Below, one piece after another: positions 34,352 through 43,897 of a stretch of DNA of 64,000 nucleotides. The stretch lies in the NCBI RefSeq assembly GCF_900220975.1, contig NZ_OBQD01000019.1, forward strand, positions 44,463 to 108,462, read 5' to 3'. The stretch's first letter is position 1, and each line of letters begins with the position of its first letter. Origin of the DNA: Rhizobium subbaraonis (GTDB lineage: Bacteria > Pseudomonadota > Alphaproteobacteria > Rhizobiales > Rhizobiaceae). A model generated the notes under the pieces. The model did not search any database, had not been told where the DNA came from, and saw only the letters and a program-made list of their open reading frames with translations. The position numbers were made by a program, and so were the translations under genes.

Positions 34352-35407
34352 TCAGGCGCCGGCTTCCTTTTTCTGCGCCTCGGCATAGTGCGCGAAGGTG
34401 GCGGCGAAGCGACCGTTTATGTAATCGCCAGACGTCACCGGCGGATACTTGGCCGGATGGTCCTCGTCGACGCAGCTCGGGAGCGCTTCCACGAGCGTGT
34501 CGTAGTTCGGGCCGAAGAAGAACGGGATCGAGTAGCGTTCGCGCCCCGAGCGATTGATGGCGCGGTGCACGGTCGAGGCAAACAGATCGTTCGTCCAGCG
34601 CGCCATCTGGTCGCCGACATTGACGACAAAGCAGCCGGGAACCGGATCTGCGGCAATCCATTCGCCGGACGCGTTCAGCACCTGCAGCGCCGAAATGCCA
34701 TCCTGCTGGGCCAGGATGGTGAAGCATTCGTAGTCGGAATGCGCGCCGATGCCGATCTGGCGATCGTCAATCTCGCCGAACTGCGGCGGATAGTGCAGGA
34801 CGCGAAGGGTTGCCAGCGGCTTGTCGACCATCTGGTCGAAATAGGCCTCGTCCAGCCCGAGCGCCAGCGCAAAGGCATGCAGCAGATGGCCGCTCAGTGT
34901 CAGCATTTCGGCATGATAGCTTTCCAGTGCGGCGCGCAGGGCGGGCGCGTCTTCCGGCCACTGGTTGGGGCCGTAGAGCACCTTGCCGGCGAGAACGTCC
35001 GGATCGTCAGCCGGCACGTCTAGGGCGATGTCATACGACTCGTGCAGGTCGCCGCGCGCCGTCGGATCCGTGTTCTCCTCGAGCATGGCCGCATAGCCGC
35101 GATTGTTCTTCGACTTCGAGACGTGGTTCTTCATCTTCACCTCGTCCGGAAGCGCGAAATAGGCTTCGGCGGCAGCGAAAGTGGCGGCCAGGACGTCAGC
35201 GGGGAAGTGGTGGTTCTTGATGTAAAGGAAGCCCACTTCCGTACAGGCCTTGCGCAGGTCCGCGGCCAGCTTCTCCTTGGCACCCGCGTCGCCGCTGAAC
35301 ATCGGCTCCAGGTCGATAACGGGAATCTTGTCGAAGCTGACGCGCTGCGGGTCGAGCCCGCCGTTCTTCATCACGCGTGCGCCGTTGCCGGTTTCCACTA
35401 CTTTCAT
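34352..35407 (-). CDS. 2-oxoglutarate/Fe(II)-dependent dioxygenase (isopenicillin N synthase-like)
   Basis: A 351-residue DIOX_N plus 2OG-FeII_Oxy protein. The N-terminal domain has IPVIDLEPMF and GFLYIKNHHFP. The iron triad is readable as HxD in IGAHSDYECFTIL and the distal His in STVHRAINRSGRERYSIPFF, whose RxS binds the 2-oxoglutarate carboxylate. The start MKVVETGN overlaps the LysR stop codon (ATGA), so the two are coupled. Next to a BMP-type nucleoside-like importer, oxidation of a purine, pyrimidine or similar base is a reasonable guess (inference). Confidence 0.85.
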   Translation of the reverse strand: MKVVETGNGARVMKNGGLDPQRVSFDKIPVIDLEPMFSGDAGAKEKLAADLRKACTEVGFLYIKNHHFPADVLAATFAAAEAYFALPDEVKMKNHVSKSKNNRGYAAMLEENTDPTARGDLHESYDIALDVPADDPDVLAGKVLYGPNQWPEDAPALRAALESYHAEMLTLSGHLLHAFALALGLDEAYFDQMVDKPLATLRVLHYPPQFGEIDDRQIGIGAHSDYECFTILAQQDGISALQVLNASGEWIAADPVPGCFVVNVGDQMARWTNDLFASTVHRAINRSGRERYSIPFFFGPNYDTLVEALPSCVDEDHPAKYPPVTSGDYINGRFAATFAHYAEAQKKEAGA

Positions 35408-36363
35408 GTTCTTTTTCCCTCTTTTGGTTGCGTTGGGTCGAAAATCGCCTCGACGTAATAGCGCGGCCCCTGAAAGACGAAGCCGGGTGAAAAATAGCGG
35501 CGGCAGACATCCATGAATGCGCTCATCTTGCGCGAGGGTGCATGCGGCCGCGTCAGGCGGATGCTGACGCGGCGCTCCGCCGATGCCCAGTCGTCGAGCA
35601 ATGGCACCAGATGGCCGCGCTCGCACTCGATTGCGGTGAAGAAGCGCGGCAGATAGGCTATACCCTCGCCGGCGACGGCGAAGTACTTCACCGTCCAGTA
35701 GTCGTTGGCGATCAGGCTGCTGCGCGGCAGGACGCTTTCCTGCGCAGCGCCTTTTTGCAGGCGCCAGTGCTGCAGCCCGGCCGGGGTCCGGTAGACGATG
35801 CCCTGATGATCGGCGAGGTCAGCCGGCTGCTGCGGCTGGCCGAAACGTTCGACGTAGCTGCTGCTGGCAAACAACGCGAAGGTCGCAGTCGAAAGCGCCT
35901 CGCCCTCCCCATCGCCCTCGTCCCACGAGATCACCGCATCCAGGGTGTCGAAGCTTTCAGCGGCATAGAGCACGTTCGGCGAGAAGAAGGTCAGTTCGAT
36001 CTCGACGTTCGGGTAAAGCCTGCGGAAGGCGATCAGCATCTGCGCGTAGAAGGCGGTGCCGAATTCGCCGGTTGCGCCGATGCGCAGGGTTCCCGCCACG
36101 TCCTCGCTCACTTCGGAGACTGCGGCACGGGCGGCGTCGCAGTTCTGCAGAATCTGACGGGCGTGCTTCAGTAGCGTCTGTCCTGCTTCCGTCAGCAGCA
36201 GATTTCGGCCGGATCGCTCGAAAAGCGCTACGTTCAGATCGGCTTCCAACTGCTTGAGGCGCAGGCTCAGCGTCGATTTCGGCAGCCCATAAAGCTTCGC
36301 TGCGGCTGATAGCGACCGCAGTTCGGCAATTTTCACGAAGGACGCCAGCGCATCGATATTCAC
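35404..36363 (-). CDS. LysR-family transcriptional regulator
   Basis: A 319-residue LTTR. The N-terminal helix-turn-helix covers residues about 3-60 (LASFVKIAELRSLSAAAKLYGLPKSTLSLRLKQLEADLNVALFERSG), and the effector domain follows with TLRIGATGEFGTAFYAQMLIAFRRLYPNVEIEL. It is read away from the BMP transporter genes and overlaps the oxygenase gene by 4 bases. That layout suggests control of both the oxygenase and the importer from the 216-base divergent region. Confidence 0.87.
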   Translation of the reverse strand: MNIDALASFVKIAELRSLSAAAKLYGLPKSTLSLRLKQLEADLNVALFERSGRNLLLTEAGQTLLKHARQILQNCDAARAAVSEVSEDVAGTLRIGATGEFGTAFYAQMLIAFRRLYPNVEIELTFFSPNVLYAAESFDTLDAVISWDEGDGEGEALSTATFALFASSSYVERFGQPQQPADLADHQGIVYRTPAGLQHWRLQKGAAQESVLPRSSLIANDYWTVKYFAVAGEGIAYLPRFFTAIECERGHLVPLLDDWASAERRVSIRLTRPHAPSRKMSAFMDVCRRYFSPGFVFQGPRYYVEAIFDPTQPKEGKRT

Positions 36364-36579
36364 GTCGGATCGTCCATAATCTTGAACAAAATGACCATAA
36401 TTTGGGCATGACTATTTTTATTGCATGAACGACCGTAATCGGCTTTTATGCACTGCACAAGAGCTCATTCGCTTTTGCAAAAACAGGGAACGCCAGCGAC
36501 CGCCCGGTCGGCGCGCATGCATTCGCGTGCCTCCGATGCGCCGAAGGACGGGCCGAACCGACAGCAAGGGAACAGTGAC

Positions 36580-37695
36580 ATGACTGCCAGCACAAACATG
36601 CAACGGAGACGCAAGTGTCTCGTGGCGATCACCGCCGCGCTTCTGGCCTCGGCGGCGACGGGCGCCCATGCCTTCACGCTCGAAGGCCCCCCGAAGGTCG
36701 CCTTCATCTACGCAAGCTCGGCGCAGGACGGAGGCTGGAACGAGGCGCTCGAGGCTGGCCGCAAGGCCGTTGAGGAACAGTTGCAGGTTCCCGTCGCCGT
36801 AACGGAAAACATTCCGGAAGAAGCGACCAAGCTGCGCGCGGCCATCGACCTCTACGTCAAGCGCGGCTTCAACATCATCGTCGGCACGACCTACGGCTAT
36901 AGCGCACCGATGGCGGAGGCCGCGAAGGCCTATCCGAACGTCGCCTTCCTCAGTGCCTCGGGCACGGAAAACGGCCCGAACATGGAGAGCTTCTACGCCC
37001 GCACCTACCAGGGCTGGTATCTCGCGGGCGTGGCTGCCGGCCAGGCGACCAAGACCAAGAAGATCGGCATTCTCGCCGGCTTCCCCGTGGGCGTCGTGAA
37101 CTGGGACATCAACAGTTTCGCGCTCGGCGCGCGCTCGGTTGATCCGACCATCGAAACGGTTGCCGTTTTCACCAATTCCTGGTGGGATCCCGTCAAGGAG
37201 GGACAGGTCGCGCAGGCCATACTCGACCAGAAGGCCGATGTTCTCGCGACCAATCTGAGCGCAACCTCGGCGCTTGACGCAGCCGAGAAGGCCGGCGTTC
37301 CCGCGATCGGTTTCCAGCTCGACATGTCGCATGCCGCGCCGAAGACAATCCAGACTTCGGTCGTCTTCCGCTGGGAGCAGTATCTGGTCCCGACGATCAA
37401 GGAGATCATCGACGGCAACTGGAAGCCCGAGGAATTCGGGGCGTTCGAGGGGCTCGACAAGGGCGTGGTTGATCTCGCGCCGCTCGGCCCCAGCGTCACC
37501 GAGGAGACCAAGGCAAAGATCGAGACGGCCAGGCAGGCGATCATCGCAGGCACGCTGGATCCTTTCCAGGGACCTCTCAAGAAACAGGACGGCACTGTCG
37601 TCGTCGAGGCCGGCGGCAAGCTGGACGATGCCGCGCTGTGGTCCATGGACTACTTCGTCGAAGGCATCACCGGCACCATGCCGGCCAAGCAATGA
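36580..37695 (+). CDS. BMP-family ABC transporter binding protein (PnrA-like)
   Basis: A 371-residue substrate-binding protein of the basic membrane protein family, which typically binds nucleosides or related compounds. The signal peptide spans about residues 7-30 (hydrophobic LVAITAALLASAATGAHA). Family motifs are KVAFIYASSAQDGGWNEALEAGRKAVEEQL, YPNVAFLSASGTENGPNMESFYARTYQGWYLAGVAAGQATKT and VGVVNWDINSFALGARSVDP. An ATG with AAGGGA upstream at 36580 was chosen over in-frame starts back to 36448. Its stop overlaps the ATPase start (ATGA). Confidence 0.87.
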   Translation: MTASTNMQRRRKCLVAITAALLASAATGAHAFTLEGPPKVAFIYASSAQDGGWNEALEAGRKAVEEQLQVPVAVTENIPEEATKLRAAIDLYVKRGFNIIVGTTYGYSAPMAEAAKAYPNVAFLSASGTENGPNMESFYARTYQGWYLAGVAAGQATKTKKIGILAGFPVGVVNWDINSFALGARSVDPTIETVAVFTNSWWDPVKEGQVAQAILDQKADVLATNLSATSALDAAEKAGVPAIGFQLDMSHAAPKTIQTSVVFRWEQYLVPTIKEIIDGNWKPEEFGAFEGLDKGVVDLAPLGPSVTEETKAKIETARQAIIAGTLDPFQGPLKKQDGTVVVEAGGKLDDAALWSMDYFVEGITGTMPAKQ

Positions 37696-39245
37696 CGGCT
37701 GCGCAAAAAGCGATTGCAGGCCGGGCGGGCAGTCTGCCCGGCACGCCCCCTGCCCTCGACATGCAAGGCGTCGGCAAGGCCTTCGACGGCAAGCCGGCGC
37801 TCGAGGATGCCGCCTTCACGCTGGAATGGGGCGAGGTGCACGCGATCGTGGGCGAGAATGGCGCCGGCAAGTCCACGCTGATGAACGTGGCGACGGGTGT
37901 CTATGCCGCCGATTCCGGCCACCAGGCGATCAACGGGGCGGCCATCGCCCCCCGCAACCCCACAGAGGCGACAGCTGGCGGACTGGGCATGGTGCACCAG
38001 CACTTCCGTCTGGTAGAGAGCTTCACCGTTGCGGAGAACGTGCTGCTGGGCCTCGGCAAGAAAAGCCGGGTCCGTTCGGTCAGCGAGGCGGCGGCACTGG
38101 TTATGGCAAAATCTGCCGAGATCGGCCTGCCCGTCGATCCGCACCGGGTCATCGCCGACCTTTCGATCGCCGACAGGCAGCGGGCGGAAATCGTCAAGGT
38201 GCTGCTGCTCGGCGCGCGCATCCTGGTTCTCGACGAGCCGACCGCAGTGCTGACGGATGAAGAAGCCAGGGCGCTGCTCGATTTCGTACGGCGGCTCGCG
38301 CGGCAGGGCAACGCGGTGGTGCTGATCACGCACAAGTTTCGCGAAGTGGCTGCGTTCTGCGACCGCATCACGATCATGCGACATGGAAAGACCGTGCTTT
38401 CGGGCGCGCAGGTCGAGGGAATTTCCGAAGAGGAAGTGGCGAGGCTCATTGTCGGCGAGACGCTGGCAACGGGCGGCAGGCCGGCTTCGCGGCACGGCGC
38501 CGTGCGTCTGAGCATCAAGGCACTGTCGCTTCCGGCGCGGGCGCACGGCCAGGGATTGCACGCCCTGGATCTGGACCTGCGCGAAGCGGAAGTGCTGGGT
38601 ATCGCAGGTGTCGGCGGCAACGGCCAGGAAGAGCTGGTCGCCTGCCTCGGCGGTCTTCAGCGGCCTGCCTCGGGCCAGATCATTCTCGGTGGGCGGGATA
38701 TCCTGACTGCTACGCCGCAGGAGCGCCGCCATGCAGGTCTGCGGGTCATCCCGTCCGACCGCTTTGCTACCGGCATGATCCGGGAGCTTTCGATTGCCGA
38801 TAACATGGCGCTGACCAGCGTTTCCGAGGGAGCCTTTGGCGGGCCGCTCTACCTGCGCCGCGACAGGATGCGCAAGAGGGCGGAAACGATGATCGATGCC
38901 TTCGATATCCGTGGAGCGACGCCGGAGCGTTCCGCAGCCCTTCTTTCCGGGGGCAATGCGCAGAAGGTGTTGCTGTCGCGGGAGCTTGACCCGGGCATGA
39001 AGGTTCTGGTGGCCCACTCGCCGTCCCGCGGCCTCGATATGAAGGCCACGCATTTCGTCCGGACGGCAATCCGGCAGGCAGTCGAAAACGGCGCAGCCTG
39101 CCTTTTGATCAGCGAAGACCTGCAGGAAGTTCTTTCGCTTTCGCATAGGGTCGCCGTTATGAACAGGGGAACGATCGTCGGCTGTCGCGCGGCGGACGAC
39201 GTCACCCCGGAGTGGATCGGAGCGCTTCTGGCCGGCCATGCTTGA
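37692..39245 (+). CDS. Tandem-domain ABC ATPase (nucleoside/sugar importer)
   Basis: A 517-residue double ATPase of the RbsA/YufO type. The first domain has Walker A GENGAGKST, Q-loop VHQHFRLVESFTV and Walker B ILVLDEPTAVLTD. The second has GVGGNGQEEL in place of a full Walker A and LLSGGNAQKVLLSREL with a relaxed Walker B (VLVAHSPSRGLD). A degenerate second site is normal for this group. Its end overlaps the first permease gene by 8 bases. Confidence 0.87.
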   Translation: MTAAQKAIAGRAGSLPGTPPALDMQGVGKAFDGKPALEDAAFTLEWGEVHAIVGENGAGKSTLMNVATGVYAADSGHQAINGAAIAPRNPTEATAGGLGMVHQHFRLVESFTVAENVLLGLGKKSRVRSVSEAAALVMAKSAEIGLPVDPHRVIADLSIADRQRAEIVKVLLLGARILVLDEPTAVLTDEEARALLDFVRRLARQGNAVVLITHKFREVAAFCDRITIMRHGKTVLSGAQVEGISEEEVARLIVGETLATGGRPASRHGAVRLSIKALSLPARAHGQGLHALDLDLREAEVLGIAGVGGNGQEELVACLGGLQRPASGQIILGGRDILTATPQERRHAGLRVIPSDRFATGMIRELSIADNMALTSVSEGAFGGPLYLRRDRMRKRAETMIDAFDIRGATPERSAALLSGGNAQKVLLSRELDPGMKVLVAHSPSRGLDMKATHFVRTAIRQAVENGAACLLISEDLQEVLSLSHRVAVMNRGTIVGCRAADDVTPEWIGALLAGHA

Positions 39246-40293
39246 TGCAGCATTTCTCGTACGCCGGCAGCAGCCGGGATTACTACTGAGCGCGCTGTCC
39301 TATACGGGCGGCCTCGCATTCGGTCTTGCGGTTTCGGCGATGCTGCTGGTACAGGCGGGCGTGCCCGCGAGCGCCCTCGTCGACGAATTCCTGGTCGCCG
39401 CCTTCCTCACCTCGGACGGTCTGTCGCAAACGGTGACGGCGGCGCTGCCGCTGATCCTCGTAGGGCTGGCTTCGGCGGTGGCAACGCGGGTCCGCTTCTG
39501 GAACATCGGCGTCGAGGGGCAGCTCTGGCTCGGCGCGGTGGCGGCGACATGGGTCGCGCTGCATGAAATCGGTCCGGAGAGCATGCGCCTGCCGCTTGCC
39601 TTCGTGCTCGCGGCGCTGGCGGGTTCGGGATGGATCGCCATCTCACTCGTTTTGAAACAAAGATGGGGCGTCAACGAAGTGATATCTTCGCTGCTGCTTG
39701 GAAGCGTCGCGTTTCTGCTTGTGCAGCATCTGCTGTTCGGCATATGGCGCGATCCGGCCAACAGCTTTCCGGTCACCGCCGCATTTCCGCCGGCAAGCCG
39801 CTTCTCGGCGCTCGGCTGGGGACAGCTCCATGCCGGATTGTTCGTTGCTGCCCTTATCGCCCTTGCTGTCTGGTTCCTGCTCGAGCGCACGCGCGCCGGC
39901 TTCTACGCCGACGCGGTGGGTCTCAACCGGCAGGCGGCGCTGGCTACCGGCCTGCCGGTGCGCCGCACTCTTGCGGGGCTTGTGCTTTTGTCTGGTGCGT
40001 TGTCCGGGCTGGCGGGCATGGTCATCGTCTCGGGCACGGAGCACCGGCTGAACCAGGCCGTCGGCAATGGTTACCTGTTCAGCGCCATCGTCATTGCCTA
40101 TCTGGCCCGGGCCAAGCCGTTCTGGGTGGTCGTCGTGGCGCTGGCGCTCGGGGCCGTCTTTACCGCCGGCAACGTGCTGAAGGTGTTCTACGGCGTTTCC
40201 GAAGGAATGATCGTGCTGGTGCAGGGTACCGTGCTGATTTCGATCCTGATGGCGCAGTTCTTCAGCACCTATTCCCTCAACCGGCCAAGCTGA
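39238..40293 (+). CDS. ABC transporter permease 1 (nucleoside/sugar type)
   Basis: A 351-residue BPD_transp_2 permease with about nine hydrophobic stretches. It shows NIGVEGQLWLGAVAATWVAL and KQRWGVNEVISSLLLGSVAFLLVQHLLF, typical of the YufP/RbsC-like subunit of BMP systems. GLNRQAALATGLPVRRT is the coupling loop. It partners the permease at 40312. Confidence 0.85.
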   Translation: MLDAAFLVRRQQPGLLLSALSYTGGLAFGLAVSAMLLVQAGVPASALVDEFLVAAFLTSDGLSQTVTAALPLILVGLASAVATRVRFWNIGVEGQLWLGAVAATWVALHEIGPESMRLPLAFVLAALAGSGWIAISLVLKQRWGVNEVISSLLLGSVAFLLVQHLLFGIWRDPANSFPVTAAFPPASRFSALGWGQLHAGLFVAALIALAVWFLLERTRAGFYADAVGLNRQAALATGLPVRRTLAGLVLLSGALSGLAGMVIVSGTEHRLNQAVGNGYLFSAIVIAYLARAKPFWVVVVALALGAVFTAGNVLKVFYGVSEGMIVLVQGTVLISILMAQFFSTYSLNRPS

Positions 40294-40311
40294 CAGGAAG
40301 GTTCGCATCCC

Positions 40312-41235
40312 ATGGATTTTCTGATCGGTTGGATCGCCATCATTCCGAATTATGCAACGCCGCTGGTGCTTGCGAGCCTCGGGCTGATCATCTGCGAACG
40401 TGCTGGCATCCTCAATCTCGGCGCGGAAGGGCTGATGGCGGTCGGCGCGATGAGCGCGGCGATCGCCGTTCTCTCCGGCGGCAATCCCTGGGCGGCACTT
40501 GTCGCGGGGGCCGCCTCGGCCATGGCGCTCGCATTCCTTTTCGGTATGGCGACGGTCGTCTTGCGCGCTGATCAGACGCTCTCGGGCCTTGCGGTCGTTG
40601 CAATCGGCCTCGGGGTTACCGGCGTCGTCGGACGATCCTATGTCCAGAAGACCTTCGTCGGCATCCCCAATCTCGGCGATATCTTCGCCCTGGAGCGCGA
40701 TACTGCGGTGGCAAGAATTGTCGCGGTTCAGGATCCGATCACCCTGGCGCTGCCGGTCATGGTCGGCCTTCTGTGGTGGTGGCTCATGCGCAGTCGCAGC
40801 GGCCTGCGGCTGCGCGCCGTCGGCGAGAATCCGGCCGCGGCCGATGTCGCCGGCGTCGATGTGCAGATCGTGCAACTTGGTGCGGTGCTCGCCTCCGGCC
40901 TGCTTTGCGGTCTCGCCGGAGCCTACCTTTCGGTGGCGACAAGCCACGTATGGGTGGAAGGCATGGTTGCCTCGCGCGGATGGGTGGCCGTCGCGCTCGT
41001 CATCTTCGCGCGCTGGAATCCGGCCCGTGCCCTCGTTGGAGCGCTCGTCTTTGGCAGCGCCGACGCACTGGTTCCCCGGTTGCAGGCGGTTGGCGCCGAC
41101 ATTCCGGTCTATCTGATGATGACCCTGCCCTATCTGCTGACCCTGCTCGTGCTCGTCATCGGTTCGATCAGTGGCCGACGTTCCGGCGAGCCCGCGTTTC
41201 TCGGCCGGATCTATCTGCGACAGGACAAGCATTAG
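40312..41235 (+). CDS. ABC transporter permease 2 (nucleoside/sugar type)
   Basis: A 307-residue BPD_transp_2 permease. GILNLGAEGLMAVGAMSAAIAVLSGG and RLRAVGENPAAADVAGVDV are signature segments of the YufQ-type partner. It follows the first permease by 18 bases with GGAAGG before the ATG and is the last gene of the importer operon. No catabolic gene follows on this strand, so the coupled metabolism may be the divergent oxygenase. Confidence 0.85.
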   Translation: MDFLIGWIAIIPNYATPLVLASLGLIICERAGILNLGAEGLMAVGAMSAAIAVLSGGNPWAALVAGAASAMALAFLFGMATVVLRADQTLSGLAVVAIGLGVTGVVGRSYVQKTFVGIPNLGDIFALERDTAVARIVAVQDPITLALPVMVGLLWWWLMRSRSGLRLRAVGENPAAADVAGVDVQIVQLGAVLASGLLCGLAGAYLSVATSHVWVEGMVASRGWVAVALVIFARWNPARALVGALVFGSADALVPRLQAVGADIPVYLMMTLPYLLTLLVLVIGSISGRRSGEPAFLGRIYLRQDKH

Positions 41236-41382
41236 GGATCTGGATTTTCCCGAACGGTGGTGGCCACGCCTCTTTATCAGACGCGTATTCGTGGTCGTAC
41301 GAGGTCGATTGTTTTTCTGTGCGGGGGCGGTGCGCCATCGGAAACAGTTGTCGGTTCCGTTCCGGCTGCCAGGTCCGCGAAC

Positions 41383-41404
41383 GGCCCGCCGGTTGGGGCG
41401 GGCC
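41383..41404. terminator. GC-rich hairpin between convergent transporter operons
   Basis: Stem GGCCCGCC / GGCGGGCC with a 6-base loop, 14 bases past the leftward TRAP binding-protein stop. There is no T-run on either side; position is the main support. Confidence 0.45.
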
Positions 41405-41418
41405 GAACTGCGCCGGTC

Positions 41419-42513
41419 TTAGCGGTACGGGTAACCCGCCTTCTGCATGACGGCGGCGTATTTCTTGAACGCTTCCACGACCTTGCCGGAGCGGGGGCTG
41501 GAGGACGCCACTTCGTCCCAGAAGCCTTCGCTGTCCTTGACGACCTGGTCCCATTCTTCCGGCGGCAGCGCCGTCAGTTCCATCTTCTCTCCCTCGACGC
41601 GCAGCTTCGCTTCGCCCCCCCAGTACCAGATGTCGCGGTAGTAGTGCGACTGGTCGATGGTGATACGGAAGAGTTCCTGGAGGTGCGGCGGCACCTTCTG
41701 CCAGCTTGCAGTGTTGGCGAAATAGCTGCCGAACCAGGCGCCGGTGACGGAGTTCGTCAGCGCGTACTTGCAGACGTCCGCCCAGCCCACTTCATAGGCT
41801 TCGGTAAAGCCGCACCAGGCAACACCGTCCAGCTCTCCCGTCTGCAAGGCGACTTCGACGTTGTCCCAGGGGATGGTTACCGGGACGAGGCCGTAACGCG
41901 ACAGGAAGCGGCCGGCGGTCGGCACGCCGAACACACGCAGGCCATTCATGTCGGCAAGGCTGCGGATCGGCTTGTCGACGGTGAAGATGTGCAGCGGATC
42001 CCAGGCGCCGGTGGATAGCCAGGTGACGTTCTCGACTTCCGAATAGGCCTCCTCCCAGATCTCCTTCAGCCCGTAGTATTTGAAGAGTGCCGGTACATCG
42101 AGGCTGTAGCGGGTTGCGAAGGGGAAGTAGCCGCCGAAGACGGCGATATCGACGGGCGAAGCCATGGTCGCCTCGTCCGACTGCACCGCATCGATCGTGC
42201 CGCTCTGCAGGGCGCGGAAAAGGTCCGAGGTCGGAACGAGCTGATCGGCGTAGTAGAGCTCGATTTCCATCTCGCCGTTCGCCGCCTTGTTGAAGGCCTC
42301 GATCTGCGGCTTGATCACATGCGCGCCAAGCGGCGCTCCGGAATAGGTCTGCAGACGCCACTTGATCGGCCCACTCTGGGCGTTGACATAAGGTGCTGCA
42401 AGCGTCGAGCCTGCCACGACCGCCCCGGCACCGAGCCCCGATTTCGTCAGGAAATGACGGCGCGTCGAAAGAATTTTTTCGGACGGGCTTTGATCGGCCT
42501 TTTCTTTTGTCAT
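41419..42513 (-). CDS. TRAP transporter solute-binding protein (DctP family)
   Basis: A 364-residue DctP protein with a twin-arginine-like leader (STRRHFLTKSGLGAGAVVAGSTLAAPYVNAQ). The mature part begins IKWRLQTYSGAPLGAHVI, and the central RYSLDVPALFKYYGLKEIWEEAYSEV and GVPTAGRFLSRYGLVPVTIPWDNVEVALQTGELDGVAW match the family, including the conserved Arg region that contacts a carboxylate ligand. An in-frame start at 42573 would run into dctM and is rejected. It is the last gene of the leftward TRAP operon. Confidence 0.87.
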   Translation of the reverse strand: MTKEKADQSPSEKILSTRRHFLTKSGLGAGAVVAGSTLAAPYVNAQSGPIKWRLQTYSGAPLGAHVIKPQIEAFNKAANGEMEIELYYADQLVPTSDLFRALQSGTIDAVQSDEATMASPVDIAVFGGYFPFATRYSLDVPALFKYYGLKEIWEEAYSEVENVTWLSTGAWDPLHIFTVDKPIRSLADMNGLRVFGVPTAGRFLSRYGLVPVTIPWDNVEVALQTGELDGVAWCGFTEAYEVGWADVCKYALTNSVTGAWFGSYFANTASWQKVPPHLQELFRITIDQSHYYRDIWYWGGEAKLRVEGEKMELTALPPEEWDQVVKDSEGFWDEVASSSPRSGKVVEAFKKYAAVMQKAGYPYR

Positions 42514-42559
42514 TCTTGTTCTCCTCTGAGGTTGAAACGGGCGGCTGATCCCGGATGGA

Positions 42560-43897
42560 TCAACCCTTGACATTCATGTGTTCGGGAAGCCAGAGCGCGA
42601 GCTCGGGGAAGATCATCACCAGTGCGATGGTTAGCGCCATGATGGTTGCGAACGGCCAGATCGAGCGGTAGATGTCGATCAGCGTGATTTCCTTCGGCGC
42701 CAGCGAGCGCATCAGGAAGAGGTTGTAGCCAAACGGCGGGGTGATGTAGGCGATCTGGCAGGTGATGGTGTAGAGAACGCCGTACCAGATGAGCTGGTTG
42801 TCGAAGCCGAGGTCGAGCACCTTCACCAGCGGGATATAGAGCGGGGCGACGATGACCAGCATGGCCGTATCGTCAAGGAACATGCCCATGACTATGAAGC
42901 TGAGCTGCATCATGATGATGACGGTCCACGGCGAGAGATCCCATTGGCGGATAAAGAGATTCTCAACCGCTTTCACTGCTCCGAGCCCATCGAACACGGC
43001 GCCGAATGCGAGCGCTGCCAGGATGAGCCACATGAACATGCACGAGACACTGAGCGTCTGCATTGAAGTGTTGCGAATGAGTTTCCAGTCGAAGCGCCCT
43101 TTTGCGATCGCGGCGATTGTCGCAGCCGTCGCGCCGACGGCCGAGCTTTCGACGAGGCTGGTGTAGCCGAAGACAAACAGACCGGTCATGAAGAAGAAGA
43201 TGGCGAAGGGAATGATGCCCGCGCGCGCCAAGGCAAGCTTTTCGCGGAAGGGCATGTTCAGTTCCTCGTCGCTCACGGTCGGGGCGAGCTTCGGGTTCAG
43301 CCGTGCGCGGATGACGATGTAAATGATGAAGAGTGTCGCCATCAGAAGACCGGGGATGACGCCTGCGAACCAGAGCTTGGAGACCGGCTGGCGGGCAATC
43401 ATGCCGTAGAGCACGAGCACGACCGACGGTGGAATGAGAATGCCGAGCGACGAGCCGCCCTGTACCACGCCCGAGATCAGCACCTTGTCGTAACCACGGC
43501 GGATCATTTCCGGCAGTGCGATGGTGGCGCCGATCGCCATGCCGGCGACCGAAAGGCCGTTCATGGCCGAGATGATGACCATAAGAAAGATCGTGCCGAC
43601 GGCGAGACCTCCGGTGAACCGGCCGAACCACACGTGGAGCATCTTGTAGAGATCTTCGGCGATGCCTGCCTCGGCCAGGATATAGCCCATGTAGATGAAC
43701 ATGGGCAGCGTCAGCATGGCGTACCAGTTGAAGAGCTTGAAGACCTGGTTGAACGGCAGTTCGATGGCACCAGGCCCATAAAGCAGAAGGGCAGCCGCCG
43801 AGGCGACGAAACCGATGGCAGCAAACACGCGCTGCCCGGTTGCCAGCAGCAACATCATTGACGCGAACATCAAGAGCGCGATCATTTCATAGCTCAT
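42560..43897 (-). CDS. TRAP transporter large membrane subunit (DctM family)
   Basis: A 445-residue, about 12-helix DctM protein. GLSVAGMAIGATIALPEMIRRGYDKVLISGVVQGGSSLGILIPPSVVLVLYG contains the conserved P-rich signature of the family. It starts with an ATGA overlap after the small subunit and carries the Na+-coupled transport path. Substrate is unknown; organic acids are typical. Confidence 0.88.
   Translation of the reverse strand: MSYEMIALLMFASMMLLLATGQRVFAAIGFVASAAALLLYGPGAIELPFNQVFKLFNWYAMLTLPMFIYMGYILAEAGIAEDLYKMLHVWFGRFTGGLAVGTIFLMVIISAMNGLSVAGMAIGATIALPEMIRRGYDKVLISGVVQGGSSLGILIPPSVVLVLYGMIARQPVSKLWFAGVIPGLLMATLFIIYIVIRARLNPKLAPTVSDEELNMPFREKLALARAGIIPFAIFFFMTGLFVFGYTSLVESSAVGATAATIAAIAKGRFDWKLIRNTSMQTLSVSCMFMWLILAALAFGAVFDGLGAVKAVENLFIRQWDLSPWTVIIMMQLSFIVMGMFLDDTAMLVIVAPLYIPLVKVLDLGFDNQLIWYGVLYTITCQIAYITPPFGYNLFLMRSLAPKEITLIDIYRSIWPFATIMALTIALVMIFPELALWLPEHMNVKG

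Noticed and set aside
36418..37692. 424-codon leftward open frame
   Set aside because: Exact antisense shadow of the BMP binding-protein gene; low-complexity acidic/basic composition.
37650..39239. 529-codon leftward open frame
   Set aside because: Antisense shadow of the double ATPase gene, which has intact Walker motifs.
39643..41232. 529-codon leftward open frame
   Set aside because: Antisense to both permease genes; highly charged shadow composition with no motif.
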